From assembly GCA_021018995.1 (NCBI GenBank), contig CM037589.1, positions 11,051,001-11,115,000 on the forward strand: 64,000 bases of DNA. The letters run 5' to 3'. The position numbers were made by a program, and so were the translations under genes. Positions 45,836 to 55,930 of the stretch are shown one piece after another (the first letter of the stretch is position 1; each line of letters begins with the position of its first letter). Source of the stretch: Chloranthus sessilifolius. Lineage: Eukaryota > Streptophyta > Magnoliopsida > Chloranthales > Chloranthaceae. Under the pieces are notes generated by a model, which was not told the DNA's origin, searched no databases, and saw nothing but the letters and a program-made list of their open reading frames with translations.

Positions 45836-47300
45836 CGTTATTTTTTATCGTCTCTTTTTTCAATTTCAACTCCAATAGGTATTCCAATGAAGAACAATCA
45901 ATTGTAACCCATGAAAAAAATTAAAAAGAGAAAAAAAAATAGAAATATAAAATAAACGAAACCAACCAGTTAGTAGTCATATTAGAGTGTACCTTATTTG
46001 ATAACTATCACACATCAGCTATCTCAACCAATTGTAGTTATCTAAACCAATTATAACCAATGTTAAAATTATAAAATATAGAAGAAAGAAAATTAAAAAG
46101 GGAAGAAGAAGATAAAAATATAGAACAAACAAAAACGCTTACATAAGATAGCGGGCCACTAACATAAGATAGCGACCCGCTATACTAAGATAGTGGCACA
46201 CTATCTTAGGATAACATTCATATTAAAGTGTACCTTATTTGATATATTAGTTATCTCAACCAATTGTAATTATTTAAACCAATCGATTGTAATCCATGTT
46301 AAAATTCTAAAATACAGAAAAAAAAAAAAGATTAAAGAGAGAAGAACATTATAGAAATCGCTATCTTAAGATAGCGGGCCGCTATCTTAAGTTAGCGGCC
46401 CGCTTTAAACTAGTTGGTTGAGATAATTGATATGTGGTAGTTATTAAATAAGGTACACTATAATATCACCACTATCTTAAGATAGCAGCTTGCTATCTTA
46501 AATTAGCAACCCACTTTAAGATAGTTGGTTGAGATAATGATGTGTAATAGTTACCAAATAAAATACACTCTAATAAAGATAGCAGTACGCTATCTTAAGT
46601 TAGCAGCCCGCTTTAAGATAATTGGTTGAGATAACTAATGTGTGATAGTTGTCAAATAAGATACACTCTAATACGATCTAATACGACCGCTATCTTGCTG
46701 CTATCTTAAGATAACAACTCGATATCTTAAGTTAGTGGCCCACTAATAAGGCTGCTATCTTAAGATAGCAACTCGATATCTTAAGTTAGCCGCCTACTAA
46801 TAAGACTGCTATCTTAAGTTAGCGGCTCGCAATTTTAAGATAGCGGCTCACTATCTTAAATAAGCGGCTGCTTTTGATTGATCTATATTTTTATCTTCTT
46901 CTCTCTTTCATCTATTTAGAATTATTGTAAGATAGCAGGTTGTTATCTTAAGATAGCTTTTGTTTGTACTATATTTCTATCTTCTTCTCTCTTTTATTTT
47001 CTTTTTATTTTCTTCTGTATTTTAGAATTTTAATATGCGTTACAATTGGCTTAAATAGCTACAATTGGTTGAGATAATTTATGTATAATAGTTATTAAAT
47101 AAGGTACACTCTAATAAGACTACCAGCAAAAAAGGGGACGACAAAAAATAATAGAAAATAAACATATAACAATAAAAAAACAAGTCGATGTTGATATGAA
47201 AACGATTTGGCTTGGAGCTAGCCTATTATGCAAAGTTTCAAACTATAAGACTGTTTCTGCAAATAAGCAAAGTTATGGGGCCAAAAATATAAATTTTTCT
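44736..47300. repeat. Tandem duplication unit 2
   Basis: Second copy of the flank plus fold-back element, directly after unit 1. An AT microsatellite (about 45795-45832) lies in its left terminal region, and the left inverted repeat here lacks an internal segment of about 55 bp compared with unit 1. Confidence 0.85.
45718..47299. mobile_element. Fold-back element B with CTTAAG palindrome arrays
   Basis: Right terminal repeat 47182-47299, shortened left repeat 45718-45782. The interior repeats CTATCTTAAGATAG-like palindromes more often than element A (near 46360, 46470, 46696, 46754 and others), linked by the same GTTGAGATAA and TACACTCTAATA modules. Flanks ACTTTAAGA (left) and ACTTTAATA (right) are a possible 9-bp duplication with one mismatch, the size left by Mutator-like transposases. 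Non-coding. Confidence 0.75.
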
Positions 47301-47338
47301 ATACTTTAATATCAATCATTGAAAAATTATGCACAATT

Positions 47339-47606
47339 ATAGTGACAAATTTCAGCGAAATTTTGCGAAATGGTGGTCAAATGAAAATTTCAGAAAATTT
47401 TCAAAACCTTTCGATAATTTCGTTATTTTTTATATTTTTTGATACTTTTCGGTAAATTTTTTATATATTTAAAATTTTTATTAAATATTATTTTTTTATA
47501 TATTTTTAATTCCCGAAATTTTTCCGAAAGGCATCGAAATTAATCCGAAATGTATCGACAAGACACCCCACTGAAAAATTCCCGAAAACGAAATTTGTCG
47601 TTGTGT
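47339..47606. mobile_element. Small hAT-like element, 268 bp (candidate)
   Basis: GCACAATT (47331-47338) and GCACAATC (47607-47614) flank a segment whose ends both read GACAAATTTC a few bases in (inverted on the right). The interior is rich in CGAAATTT/AAATTTCG motifs in both orientations. Terminal bases outside GACAAATTTC do not match well, so the exact borders are uncertain. Confidence 0.5.
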
Positions 47607-47614
47607 GCACAATC

Positions 47615-49891
47615 ATCTATATTTTTTAGTACACCTATCCATATTAGAATGCATAGACCGGACGATTCAAATCAGTGTGATCTTTGAGCCTACAGCTTCC
47701 ATTATGAGCTACCACTTTCACGAATCAAATTGCTGAAAAGATTAAGAATTTGATCTCATGTTGTACAATTGATACATTACATTGAATCATTTTCTAGAAT
47801 ATTAAATATTTTCAATATCTTAAAATAAGAGAAGTGTTACTACCGATTTTTTTTTGTTACTCACATTATTTAAGTACCAAAGGGCTAGATATTGATTTCA
47901 CATGGCATACATCCAAAAAACATAAATGTGATTATGGTGTACCATCAAACATGATTTATAAATACTTAATAAACATTTGGCCATCCGAGTGTAGGCTCAT
48001 CATCTCAAAATTTAGTGTGTATGAAAAATTGGGACGGAAAACAATCTCCATATCTAATTCAAAGTTGTTAAATGTTTTTAGTTGTGCTTAGGTGATGTGG
48101 CTGACTGGCTGCGTCAAAAACTGGTGTCATTGTGACAGTTCTCTAACATAATTGAGGTCTGTTTGGCAAAGTTGCATCCGAAAGCCTTTTTCAGAGGAAG
48201 GTATCTATTTAAGGCGAAAGAAACTTGTTTGAAATATGATGCATCTCTAGCTTAAATAGGTTTTGCTTTTGAAAATGTGTTTTGGAGAAGCAGCCCAATG
48301 CTACTTCTCAAATATGAGTTTATTAAAAGAAGAAAATGATAATATTGATTCTCAAACAACATATCACGTTACTTCTGCCTTGAAAATTGCTTTTTGGGAA
48401 AATGTTGCCAAACAAGGCCTGAGATTTCTTTACCTATGATGACTCGAACTTGAGAATTCCGTCACTACTTGGTACTTATGAGATGCTTTTTCCTTCTACT
48501 CAATCCAACAAAACGTTTGACATAATAATTAGCTGCAGCTCAATTTAGCCGGGTCTTAATTGAGGATAGGGATGGCCAGATCGTCAATTTTTCTATTCTG
48601 TAGGATCTTATACCCCATAGAACATATAAACTAAAATTAATTGGTGATAGAAAAAATACAACTCAATATTTCAAGATATTGTAAGAGCATTTCGAGAGAG
48701 CCCACTCAAGCCTAGGTGGGTTATACAGGGACCTACCCCTCACTAGTACTACCCAAGCATGACTCGAACTCCTGACCTGGATCTGATACCGCTTGTTGGA
48801 TCTCATAATTAATTGAGCTATCATTCCAACCAAAACTAATTGGTGATGGAAGAAGTATAACTCAAATTCCACCTAGAATCAAATTTCACGTCGACGTTTT
48901 AAAAATCAAACGGATCAGGTCTAAGTGAGTTGGATCGGGCTGGTTCAAGAAAATATTTATTACTGAGGTTATAACATTCAGGGGTGCAGAAGGATCAGGT
49001 CAACCTGAGGTCACGGGTTGGGTTGAAAATCCAACCCGTTTAAATGGGTCAGGAACGGGTTATGATTTCTTGACCCAAACCTGACACGAGACAACCCACC
49101 TTAATCTGACTCCCTCTCATATTTGAACCTAGTTTACCCGATCCGACCTGAATTGTTGCTAAACGGGTTGGGTCAGGCTCAGTTTGAGAGTTTCAGTAAA
49201 CAGGTAGGACTAGGTTGAGGATTTCAATAAATTGGTTGGGTCGGGTCAGGTTGAGCTCAACCAGGGCCAAATCCGGCCTTGTATAATTATGTTGAATATA
49301 TCGTATTAAAAAGAGAATTGTCAAAAATAAAAAATAAGATGAACTAAATGAACATGCCAGTTTTGCATTAAACTGGCCGGACCGCTGGTTCAATAAGAAA
49401 AAACTGTATTTACCGGTTCTTAAGGCCAAACAGATTGACCTGCCAGTTTCAGTCAAATTGAGCCGAACCGGCGGTTTGGCCCATTCTAAAAACATGGTTC
49501 CATATTGCAACAAAAACTACATTAGGCAGTCTGCTTGAATTGGCTGGCTAATTGACCAAAAACAAAAAAATCACATCCATAAACAAAAATTCAATAGAGC
49601 AGAATGACTCAATTCAAAAATTGTATCTAAATGCATATAAATTAATGGAAGGGGTCACATTTCCGTGTGTATTAAATGTACAGTAGTAGACAGCCATTGG
49701 GAAATTAACTGATAAATTATACCTAGTAACAATTTCTCTTCTCTAGATTCATATTATACACTGCGATTAATCCATATGATGAAAACCCTAATATCCCAAA
49801 ATCAAAATAAATATAAATCACAACAGATATTCCCTTAAAACACCTAAATTTCTCAAAATTACAATGCACTTTCAGACATGGAAGAGAAAAT
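47615..49891. other. Intergenic sequence downstream of CPSF30
   Basis: No gene seen. 48690-48840, read on the minus strand, contains GGTATCAGATCC and GAGTTCGAGTC (tRNA B-box-like), so it may be an old tRNA-derived SINE. 48979-49265 is filled with GGGTT/AACCC and GACC motifs like 26043-26315. 49380-49500 carries CCGAACCG-type repeats. Confidence 0.4.
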
Positions 49892-49897
49892 TTTATT
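49892..49897 (-). terminator. CPSF30 poly(A) signal AATAAA
   Basis: AATAAA on the minus strand, 66-71 nt after the stop codon of the CPSF30 exon; a plausible near-upstream polyadenylation element. Confidence 0.55.
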
Positions 49898-49962
49898 CTG
49901 CTCTAAGAATCTAAGGGGAAGAAACCCATATTAGTAAGAAATGGTAATAGTTGGTAAATAGC

Positions 49963-50940
49963 TCATTGATTCTGGTGCTCAGCTACTGGCATCTCCCATT
50001 GCTCAGAGGTGGCATCGCCTTCTGACCCACGCCGCTTCTTCTTGCCCTCACCATGCCTCGACCTCCTCGGTGCCTCATCCTCGCTCTCGCTGTCGTCGTT
50101 TCGGAAACCATTTCCACCACCAAAGGAATCCTCATGTTGAGCCTTTAAACTTGACAAATGCTTCATCTCGTCATCTGGACCACCACTGGGCCCTGGTGTT
50201 TCTTGACCCTTACCCTGATCTGAATCTGTAGGGTATCTGTCGTTCCTATCATCTGGTCGCCTCTGATCTCTCTTCACAGGCCGTAGAGCGTTTTGTGGTG
50301 GCTGTGGTGGTCGGAAGGGCGGCAAACCCACTGGACGATTTGCCCGAGGATTGGGACCTGCCATCCCCATACCGCCCATAAATGGGGCTCGACCCGGACC
50401 CATCATCATCCCAAGCCCACCAGCAGGAAAAACGCCTCCAGGTTGGGAAGGACGCCCAGGAAACACCATTCCTGATGGGGGTCCTGTTGTTCCATCCATT
50501 GAAGCAAAACCCATGGCTGAACTCTGAGCCAAGCTGGAGAAGTCCCCTGAAAACCGTGGGCCCATGTGGCCATAAGGGGCAAAAGGGCGGGGAGTTACGC
50601 CGAAAAGGTCCGGCATGGCAAATCCATCCGGCATAACAGCTCCGTAACCAAACCCATCAGGGCCCATCATGACAGGAGGGAACCCTCTGACTCCAGCCAT
50701 GGGCCTTGGACCCCGTGCCATTGGCATGAAAGGGGCCCACATCGCTCCTCTTCCCCTTCCTCTGCCCTGGGCTGCACTTAAAGCCTGGCCATAGTTCTCT
50801 TCCTCTTCCTCACTCTCTTCTTCCTCCTCTTCTTCATTATCCTCAAATGGGACAATGTCTGGATTTTCTACCACTTCAGCTGAGTTAACTCCTTTCGCTT
50901 TCTCCTCCTCTCGTTTCGACTCCGCTGCAACTGAGATGGC
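49963..50940 (-). CDS. CPSF30: CPSF30-L (CPSF30-YTH), last exon only
   Basis: The exon opens after the acceptor TTTTGTTTCAG at 50941 and codes 325 residues plus TGA. It corresponds to the C-terminal third of the plant long CPSF30 isoform, downstream of the YTH domain: AISVAAESKREEEKAKG joins that domain, then an acidic run (EDNEEEEEEESEEEEE), a GRGRGRG patch, a long Pro/Gly/Met-rich low-complexity region, and a basic end (PRRSRHGEGKKKRR). The full protein is a zinc-finger polyadenylation factor whose YTH domain reads m6A; the low-complexity tail fits its reported condensate behaviour. Upstream exons (zinc fingers, YTH) should lie to the right, but none was found up to 64000, so the preceding intron exceeds 13 kb or the gene is interrupted. 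The assignment rests on recalled similarity to plant orthologues. Confidence 0.88.
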   Translation of the reverse strand, partial: AISVAAESKREEEKAKGVNSAEVVENPDIVPFEDNEEEEEEESEEEEENYGQALSAAQGRGRGRGAMWAPFMPMARGPRPMAGVRGFPPVMMGPDGFGYGAVMPDGFAMPDLFGVTPRPFAPYGHMGPRFSGDFSSLAQSSAMGFASMDGTTGPPSGMVFPGRPSQPGGVFPAGGLGMMMGPGRAPFMGGMGMAGPNPRANRPVGLPPFRPPQPPQNALRPVKRDQRRPDDRNDRYPTDSDQGKGQETPGPSGGPDDEMKHLSSLKAQHEDSFGGGNGFRNDDSESEDEAPRRSRHGEGKKKRRGSEGDATSEQWEMPVAEHQNQ

Positions 50941-51936
50941 CTGAAACAAAACATTCCTTTAGTTTGAGTTGCTTCTTTTGCATTAAAAATCAAATAAACA
51001 TGTAGGCTAATTTCAATTTACTTCGCAAAGTCTGAAGCAGATGAGGATGGGTAACAGGATGATAAAATTCAAGTATGAACAGAACTAATGGCAGAGTAAA
51101 GAGAGTTAGCTTCCAAAATTTGGTAATCCACAGTTATCAAACAAACCAGAGAATCATGTAATTTTAATATAAATATTATACAAATAAAATTTTGGTCTAG
51201 TAAACTGTTTTCATAATCAAAAGAGAAAATTACAGGATAATTAAACAGTTTCAACTTAAAATTTTGCTAATGTCAATATGTCAACCAGGACAATTAACCA
51301 CAGAATGATAAGCCTACTTTGGTTATACCGTAAATTCTCTTTGCAGCTAATATCCCTACACTTTTTTCTCAGAATCACATATTCATCCCTATGATACACC
51401 ATCACATCCTTGCTACATCTTTATGTTTATTAAACCCAAGGAAAAAAAATCAAAAGTCAAATCAATTATCTATAATAAATCCAAATTCCCTCTCTCCAAG
51501 GCAAGACAAATTTTAGGTTTAAAAGGTTTCAGATCATGCTACAATAGTCAATTGATTTGCATGCAGTGATTATCACCCAGATCTATCTACGTTTCATCAA
51601 TCCATAAAGAAGAGCGGAAAAAAAAAGACAATTGCTACTATGGGAGCTACTGAAATGCCCCTAGAAGACAAATGTCTGAAAGTCCATGTAGATTATGTAG
51701 CATGTCTACATACTGCATAAGGGGCCGGGACTATGCCATGAGAGCTGCATCCAGATCAGCCGACCACCATGTGGCACCCATCACGAGGATCGAGTGCCAC
51801 AGCCAACTTAGATAGGATCGATCAAGTACCACACAAAAATTTGGGCATGATCCAACGCATATCCACCGTTAAAAATGTCGTTAAAGGTGCCCAAAATCAG
51901 TGCACCAAGTTGGTTGGGCATCACCTTATCTTTGAC
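50941..51936. other. CPSF30 intron, part next to the last exon
   Basis: AT-rich and non-coding. A short hairpin, CATGTAGATTATGTAGCATGTCTACAT, lies near 51685-51711. No exon with YTH or zinc-finger motifs was seen on the minus strand. Confidence 0.5.
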
Positions 51937-52199
51937 CAGTGGCGGAACCAGGATTCTCATCTAGGCGTGGCGCAAAATGAATTAGAGATAAATTTTGTAC
52001 AATGAATATAAATTTAAACTAATTTATATTATAAAATATAATTTTCATTAAAATTATATTAAAAAAAAAAGAAATTTTTAACAATGAGACATTGACAATT
52101 GTATATCATTCATCTACAAAAAAAATCAAACCTTGAATCCATTGCCAATTGTAAAGAAAATTTCTTTTAAGGCAATTGTCCTCGACGATTTGTCATCTT

Positions 52200-54613
52200 C
52201 TACAAGTAATCAATAATTGTATCATTATCGAGGCTATCAAATATATCTTTCTCAATGTATGTAATCAAACAGTCACTCATCAATCCATCTCCCATTTTAT
52301 TACGAAGCCTATTCTTCAAAATATGCATAGTAGAAAATGCTCCCTCAACAGTAGCAGTGGCGACCGAAATAACTAATGCCAGAGTTATGAGCAAATAAAC
52401 CAAATCATACACAACGTGTTTTTTCGTCTCTACCAGCTTCTTCGCAAGGTCACTAAGACCCTTCAAATCAAAAAACTTTTCGTTTGAACCCATGTCCATA
52501 ACAAACATCTTAAGTTGACCTCTAAGAACCAATCGATTTACTTCTGAAAATTCAAGTGGATAAAATTGTGCTAGGCGCATTAACTTTTGCTCGTCAAAAG
52601 CTAAAAATGATTTTGAAGGATTGAAGCAAGCCATACAAAGTAGCAATTCAGTGTTTACTTCAGTAAAACGGTGATTAAACTCTTGAAGTTGCATATCAAT
52701 GACAGTATAGAAGAATTCAACCCGATAATGGTGTAGATTTGTGATTTCTTCAGCCCTATGACGTGGTCGTCCATGTACTACAAACTTCTCATTCATATTT
52801 GGAACAATAATATTTTGCTCATTGCAGAATATAGAAACCTGAATGAGGATAAAATCCCATTCATTATTCCCTAATTTCTTGTAATCTTCGCTTTGTTAAT
52901 TCAACCAAATGCATGGCATTCACAATGTTCTGATCTTTTCGTTGCAACGCCTTTGATAGATCACACGTGACTAACAAAATCTCCATTACATGTAGAGTGA
53001 ATGCAAAGTCAAAAGTGTACATGGTATCTAGTAGAGAACTTGCTTTAGCTCTTTATAGTATAAGCTCACCATCTTCATCGATAAACTCAAGTACTTTAAT
53101 CACGGCAGGGTACATGACAATTAAGTTTAGCAAGGTATCTAAATGTATGCTCCAACGTATTTCACTCACCCTTTTAAGACTGATTTCTTGATTACAGCCT
53201 TTTCCAGTCAAGGTTTTACGACACTCAAGTGCTTTCTTCACATTTTCAGCTTGTTTCTCTTGAAGATCCTTCCGTTTGCATGAGCCGCCAACCATATTCA
53301 CTATAAGAGTGACTAATTCGAAGAAGGTTACAACTGGTTTGTGATTTTGTGCAACAGTGACAATTGTTAACTGAAATTGATGTACAAAACAATAGATATA
53401 AAATGCAGATTCATTTTCTTTCAAAAAAAGCGCTTTGAGTCCATTGAATTCACCTTGCATGTTACTTGCGCCATCATATCTTTGATCACGTATTCTTGTA
53501 ATACTCAAGTTGTGCTTGGAAACTAGTTCTTCAATTCCTTTCTTAAGTGATATAGCAGACGTTTCAAGAACATGTACAAATCCTATGACACGCTCAACCA
53601 CAAAACCTCGCTTATCTACATATCGTACCGCAACAACCATCTGCTCTTTGATGGATATATCACGAGACTCATCAACTAACAGTGAGAAGAAAGCGTCTCC
53701 AAGATCATCGATGATCACTCTTATAGTTTGAATTGCACATGCTTGAACAATCTCTTTCTAAATCTTAGGTGATGTTAACTGTAAATTTTCGAGAGCATTG
53801 CTCAACACAACTCTCTTAATCTCTTCGCTATGAATGGAAAGAAAATTCAACAGTTGATGAAAGTTTCCTTTATTTATTGAATCCTCTGCTTCATCATGAC
53901 CACAAAAAGCCAACCCTTGACGAAGGAGAAATCGTATGCAATCAATCGATGCATACAAACAAGCTTTGTAATCTAATTTTTCTTGTTCAATATGCTTCTC
54001 GAAAACAGTCTCTATGTGTTGCATCTGATTTAAAAGATTTTCACACATCACATAAGCTTGATGATGAGCACTATTAGGTCCTCCAACATGAGTGCTTAAT
54101 CTCTCTTTTCTCTTCCAACTTCTAAAGCCTTCACTAACAAATTGCTCACCACTCCCTTGTCCTCCTCTATTCGATTTAAATAGATAGCAATACAAGTAAT
54201 ATGCAGCATCTTTCTCTATGCTATATTCTAACCAACCACTGAAGTCGTCAAACCACTCGAAATTAAATCGAAGAAACCCATTTGAAAATTTCGTTCGAGG
54301 AAAATTATGTCCTTTGGGTTGAAAAGGACCCTTCTGTAAATAAATTCTTCTTATCTTTCCTTGTACATTAGGATGGTAACTTGAAATCTTAGGACGCACA
54401 CCTGGATCTGCTGGAAGATTTGTCAAGTCAACATCTATATTTGTCTGCGCTGGCGCAACGTAGTTCCGCCACTTTCAGCATTTCTATGTTGTGCGTGAGG
54501 TTGTACTCCATCACAAACTTCACTTCTCTCGCAGAAGACGACACTTGTTCAGATGTTTTCTCTCTCGATGAAGGCGACGCTAGTTCAGATGCTTTCTTAA
54601 AATATCTATACAT
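52200..54613 (-). pseudogene. hAT transposase, zinc finger MYM-type 1-like (broken)
   Basis: Domains in order on the minus strand: N-terminus from ATG 54613 (MYRYFKKASELASPSS); TTF-type zinc-finger region (YLQKGPFQPKGHNFP, WLEYSIEKDAAYYLYCYLFK, where the usual CxCC is reduced to one Cys); DUF4371/RNase H-like core with the first catalytic Asp (SLLVDESRDISIKEQMVV) and the RYDGASNMQGEFNGL motif; C-terminal hAT dimerisation region (TATVEGAFSTMHILKNRLRN, where VERAFS is usual). Lesions: a frameshift near 54430-54480, TAG at 53758 where the family has Gln, TAA near 53050, and a frameshift near 52875. The family cuts and pastes hAT elements; this copy is inactive. Confidence 0.9.
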
Positions 54614-55419
54614 TATTGGGTCAATAAACAAAATATGCAAATCAGTCCTAAAAATGGTGCTTTATGGAGAGATTTAGACCATTAGATCTATGGACTATGA
54701 CGTTCACAGATCCGATGGTCAAAAAATGCAATTAGCACTTGCAAAAAGAAAGCAATAAAAAAATAAAAAATAAAAACTTGCTCAAATTCAGCTGGTAAAC
54801 AAAACACAGGTTCCAACTGCACAATTAATGGATATAATCTCTAACATAAAGACAGAACCCTAATCAGATTCATTCAAGCCTATAACCAAAAACCTATAAC
54901 AAAACCCATATCAGATTCATTCAAGCTTATAATAAAACCCATATCAGATTCATTCAAGCCTATAAAAAAAACCACATTCCAATTTCAGCTCAACTGATTA
55001 TAAATAACAATAAAAAATAAAAAAACCACATTCCAATTTCAGGGTTTTAATTTTTTTAATTTTTTATCAGTTCTCTCATCCTACCTCTTCGTTTCTAGGT
55101 TTCCAGTTTTTTTTTTTTTTTGGGTTTTCTCATCTTACCTTTGGATTATCGATTTTTGCCATCCAAAATCAAAACTAAACCGGAAATTGGTTTGGTTTGC
55201 TCGGTTTCCGTCTTGATTCGGGATTCAGGTCAAAATTTGCATCTCTAGTCTTCTATAAGTATCATCAGATGTGGGGGACTCATTTATTGGATAATAGATA
55301 GTAACCCAAAAACGATCCTAAAAAATTCACTCAAGGAAGATTCATAAGCATTCAAAATTGCAATTACTACTATAACATTATATATAAATATATAATACAA
55401 CTGATTACTCGCTTGAAAG

Positions 55420-55700
55420 TTGCAAATGGCTTGGAGATGAACTGATGGAAACTTGGAGATTTGGAGATGGAGTCAGACTATTAGAGACTTGAGTTGGAGT
55501 CGGACTGTCAGAGACTTGGAGTCTTGCAGTTGCAGCGGAATGGATGCCTAGACATGGAGTTGGAGTCTCTTGCAGAGGATGCCTATTGCCTAATAGACTT
55601 GGAGTTGGATAATAGATTTGGAGTTGGAGTAGGAGGCTTGGACTTGGAGGGTTGGAGTTGCAGACTTGCAGTCTTGCAGAGGAATAGAGGATGCCTAATC
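55420..55700. repeat. Degenerate minisatellite (TTGGAGTTGGAGTC-type)
   Basis: Many imperfect repeats of GACTTGGAGTTGGAG and GGAGATTTGGAGATGG. Open frames on both strands are Leu/Ser/Pro- or Leu/Glu/Arg-rich repeats without homology and are not genes. It is followed by GGGAGGGA purine runs to about 55800. Confidence 0.75.
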
Positions 55701-55930
55701 TACTGCCTGGTTTGGAGCAAGGAAGAAGACGAAGCAGAGAGAAGAGGGAGGGAGGGCGCAGGTTTAGAGAGAGAGAAAAGAGGGAGGGAGGGAGGGAGGG
55801 CGTAGGTTTTGAGAGAGGCATATTGGGGAAGTTAGCTTCTTTATTACTTTAAGTTTTTAAAAAAAAAATAAAAAAAAAGGGGAGAGTTTTGGGTTTTGAG
55901 GGAGGGCGCTCGCCCGCACAAGCTTTGACC

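Larger units (their letters stand above)
51938..55922 (-). mobile_element. hAT element with TTF/ZMYM1-like transposase
   Basis: A 3,985-bp interval is flanked by perfect 8-bp repeats CTTTGACC (51930-51937 and 55923-55930). The left end reads AGTGGCGGAACCAGGATT, the terminal sequence common in plant hAT elements. The right end (reverse complement CTTGTGCGGGCGAGC) matches only loosely, so the ends have diverged. The transposase lies in the left and middle part on the minus strand. 55420-55700, near the right end, is a degenerate TTGGAGTTGGAGTC-type minisatellite. The element sits on the CPSF30 intron side of 50940. Confidence 0.72.

Noticed and set aside
50293..50781. Plus-strand frames opposite the CPSF30 exon
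   Set aside because: Shadows of a GC-rich real exon on the other strand.
55405..55821. 138-codon Leu/Pro/Ser-rich minus-strand frame and its plus-strand mirror
   Set aside because: Both arise from the minisatellite and purine runs at 55420-55800; repetitive and without homology.
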